DNA of 64,000 nucleotides, taken from Pseudomonadota bacterium. GTDB taxonomy: Bacteria; Pseudomonadota; Alphaproteobacteria; Rhizobiales; JAKPQE01. Under the pieces are notes generated by a model. It made no database searches and was not told where the DNA came from. It was given only the letters and a program-made list of their open reading frames with translations. The position numbers and the translations under genes were made by a program. The stretch lies in NCBI GenBank assembly GCA_029572955.1, contig JAKPQE010000110.1:1-64000 (forward strand), read 5' to 3'. Below are positions 62,305-64,000 of the stretch, piece after piece; position 1 is the first letter of the stretch; every line of letters begins with the position of its first letter.

Positions 62305-63513
62305 ATGGACTTCACCCTTCCCAAGGATATCGAGCGCATTCGCCGGCGCACCCGGATCTTCGTCGAGGAAAACGTGCTGCCGGTCGAGGCGGACCGGTCC
62401 AACTGGAACGAGCACGAACACCTCGAGGACAAGGTCCTCGACGCGCTGCGGGCGAGCGCCCGCGCCGAAGGCCTCTGGGCGCCGCAGGTGCCGGTCGCGA
62501 TGGGCGGCATGGGCCTGCCGGTGGTCGGCTGGGCGGCGATGTACGAGGAAGCCAACTACTCGCTGTTCGGCCCGGCCGCCTTCAATTGCGCGGCGCCGGA
62601 CGACGGCAACATGAACCTCCTCAACCGGGTCGGCACGGCCGAGCAGAAGGAGCGCTGGCTGAAGCCGATCGTCGAGGGCAAGGTGCGCTCGTCCTTCGTC
62701 ATGACCGAACCGCATCCCGGCGGCGGCTCCGATCCCGGCATGATCCGCACCACCGCCGAGCGCCGCGGCGACACCTGGGTCGTCAACGGCCACAAATGGT
62801 TCGCGACCGGCGCCGAAGGAGCCGGGCACTACATCCTCGTCGCCCGTACCGACCCGAACGCCGCCGAGACCCGCCGGCACCTGACCGCCTTCCTCTTCCA
62901 CAAGGACCAGCCGGGCTGGAAGATCGTGCGCCGCGTGCCGGTGATGGGGCCGGAAGAGCCCGGCGGGCATTGCGAGCTCTCGTTCGAGGGGCTCGAAATC
63001 CCCGACGAGAACCGGCTGATGGAGATCGGCGACGGCCTCAAGGCGACGCAGATCCGCCTCGGCCCGGCCCGGCTTACCCACTGCATGCGCTGGCTCGGCC
63101 TCGCCAAGCGCTCGCTCGCCATCGCCCGGCAGTATTGCGGCAAGCGCGAGGGCTTCGGCGTGCGCCTCATCGAGCGCGAATCGGTGCAGACCAAGCTCGG
63201 CGAGGTCGCCCACGACATCGAGATCGGCCGGCTGCTGGTGATGAAGGCGGCCTGGAAGATCGACCAGGGCGATTTCGCCCGCAAGGAAGTGTCGATGGCC
63301 AAGATCCACGTCGCCGACACGCTGCACAAGGCGGTCGACACGGCGATCCAGCTCAACGGCGCGCGCGGCTATTCGACCGACACGATCCTCGAATGGATCT
63401 ATCGCTACGCCCGCCAGGCGCGCCTCGTCGACGGCGCCAGCGAGGTCCACAAGATGGTGCTGTCGCGGTTCTATCGCCGCGAGGGCGACGACTTCTGGCG
63501 CTGGGGCATCTGA
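62305..63513 (+). CDS. Acyl-CoA dehydrogenase
   Basis: A 402-residue flavoprotein. MTEPHPGGGSDPGMIRT is the FAD/substrate segment, followed by NGHKWFATGAEGAGHYILVART and, near the C-terminus, IQLNGARGYSTDTILEWIYRYARQARLVDGASEVHKMVLSR. It differs from the two dehydrogenases of the fad operon and belongs to the subgroup with a long 'DGA.EVH' end. Substrate unknown. Start ATG at 62305 has GGGAGA about nine bases upstream; a GTG at 62287 is less likely. Confidence 0.92.
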   Translation: MDFTLPKDIERIRRRTRIFVEENVLPVEADRSNWNEHEHLEDKVLDALRASARAEGLWAPQVPVAMGGMGLPVVGWAAMYEEANYSLFGPAAFNCAAPDDGNMNLLNRVGTAEQKERWLKPIVEGKVRSSFVMTEPHPGGGSDPGMIRTTAERRGDTWVVNGHKWFATGAEGAGHYILVARTDPNAAETRRHLTAFLFHKDQPGWKIVRRVPVMGPEEPGGHCELSFEGLEIPDENRLMEIGDGLKATQIRLGPARLTHCMRWLGLAKRSLAIARQYCGKREGFGVRLIERESVQTKLGEVAHDIEIGRLLVMKAAWKIDQGDFARKEVSMAKIHVADTLHKAVDTAIQLNGARGYSTDTILEWIYRYARQARLVDGASEVHKMVLSRFYRREGDDFWRWGI

Positions 63514-63578
63514 GGCACGGCCGGGGACGGGCAGCGCCCGGTCCCGGCGTTCCGGCCTCCACGTCGCCCGGAAAGGCT

Positions 63579-64000
63579 TTAGCGCATCTGGCCGAGCCAG
63601 AACTCCATGCCCCTGGCGAGGAATTCCCCGACCTCGAGATAGTGGGTGCCGTCGCAGGAGAAGTTGAGGCTGACGAGCCCGTTGAAGAGATTGAGCGAGC
63701 CCGAGCGCAGGTAGACGGTCTCGTCGGCGAAGCGCAGCGCCTTGAACATCTGCAGCACCGGCATCACCTGGTCCGGCCGGACCCGCGCCTTTTCCGGAAA
63801 CGGGGCGCGCGGATAGGCAAGGCAGGTATCGGCATCGAGCAGTTCGTCGATGGCGAGCAGGCGATAGACGTACGGGTCGTTGATCGGCCAGATCACGGCG
63901 CGGTTGCTGGAGAAGTGGATCTTGGCGTGAAAGACGCCGCGCTCCGTCATCAGCTCGTTCAGGAGGGGCAGCACCTCGTCGACATTGTCGTCGAGCATGC
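63579..64000 (-). CDS. Unrecognised protein, C-terminal part (partial)
   Basis: A reading frame of at least 140 codons that runs off the right edge. The first visible ATG is at 63998, but the true start may be outside. The protein is soluble and acidic (DDNVDEVLPLLNELMTERG; PYVYRLLAIDELLDADTCLAYPRAPFPEKARVRPDQVMPVLQMFKALRFADETVYLRSG is not quoted in full here because of length). Two aromatic-rich stretches occur near its end (NLFNGLVSLNF, FLARGMEFWLGQMR). I see no known domain, signal peptide or membrane segment. Confidence 0.6.
   Translation of the reverse strand, partial: MLDDNVDEVLPLLNELMTERGVFHAKIHFSSNRAVIWPINDPYVYRLLAIDELLDADTCLAYPRAPFPEKARVRPDQVMPVLQMFKALRFADETVYLRSGSLNLFNGLVSLNFSCDGTHYLEVGEFLARGMEFWLGQMR

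Overview
The window reads as a chromosomal segment of a high-GC (about 70% by eye) alphaproteobacterium, most likely of the order Hyphomicrobiales (Rhizobiales). The evidence is a GcrA cell-cycle regulator with CcrM-type GANTC sites crowded upstream of it, a PodJ-like polarity protein with Sel1 repeats, the argD-argF-hslO operon, a CycM/kdsB/pheA neighbourhood, a DUF4212/VC_2705-type symporter pair, and TRAP transport genes. I cannot place it below order. No phage, insertion sequence, CRISPR array or plasmid function is visible. Coding density is high and most operons end in clear hairpin terminators.

Layout. 1-2.3 kb (minus): rpsA, ihfB and the first codons of mscL. 2.7-5.8 kb (minus): argD-argF-hslO, preceded by a leader hairpin that looks like an intrinsic terminator. 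6.2 kb (plus): gcrA. 6.7-12.1 kb (minus): a MATE exporter, a membrane protein of unknown function, GTP-type PEP carboxykinase and a small secreted protein. 12.2-18.5 kb (minus): a large AsmA-family protein, two small membrane proteins, and a sodium/solute symporter with its DUF4212 partner. A NarL-type response regulator (19 kb) and argE (20-21 kb) are on the plus strand. 21-24 kb: a LysR regulator divergent from a DUF4142 protein, then a di-haem peroxidase-like cytochrome. 24.2-26.2 kb (minus): an RNase D-like exonuclease and lptC-lptA. 26.3-28.2 kb (minus): a peptide-type solute-binding protein. 28.4-29.6 kb (minus): an unusual two-haem CycM-like cytochrome with a methionine-rich linker, divergent from kdsB-pheA. 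31.4-34.3 kb (minus): a sulfotransferase-like gene, a HIT protein coupled to NudC, and tRNA-Pro(CGG).

34.4-41.9 kb (minus) is a complete beta-oxidation operon: merR, two acyl-CoA dehydrogenases, thiolase, cupin, and the fused hydratase/dehydrogenase. A palindromic MerR-type operator lies before the first gene. 42.3-46.7 kb (plus) is the 1476-residue PodJ-like gene. 46.8-51.9 kb (minus): the ligase-associated helicase and PdeM, a TPR methyltransferase and a diguanylate cyclase. 52.1-54.3 kb (minus): xseA and a TetR regulator. 54.5-61.9 kb is a catabolic-looking cluster: a TRAP transporter (DctQ, DctM, DctP), a glutamine-synthetase-like ligase, an N-formylglutamate amidohydrolase-like enzyme, a divergent RpiR regulator and a DapA-family lyase. 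The window closes with another acyl-CoA dehydrogenase and an unrecognised partial gene.

The items most worth following up are the duplicated CycM-type cytochrome with a (Gly-Met-x)n linker, the TRAP/GS-like/amidohydrolase/DapA cluster with its operator-like repeats, the terminator hairpin in the argD leader, a 37-bp repeat found upstream of both argE and the di-haem cytochrome gene, and the GANTC cluster before gcrA.
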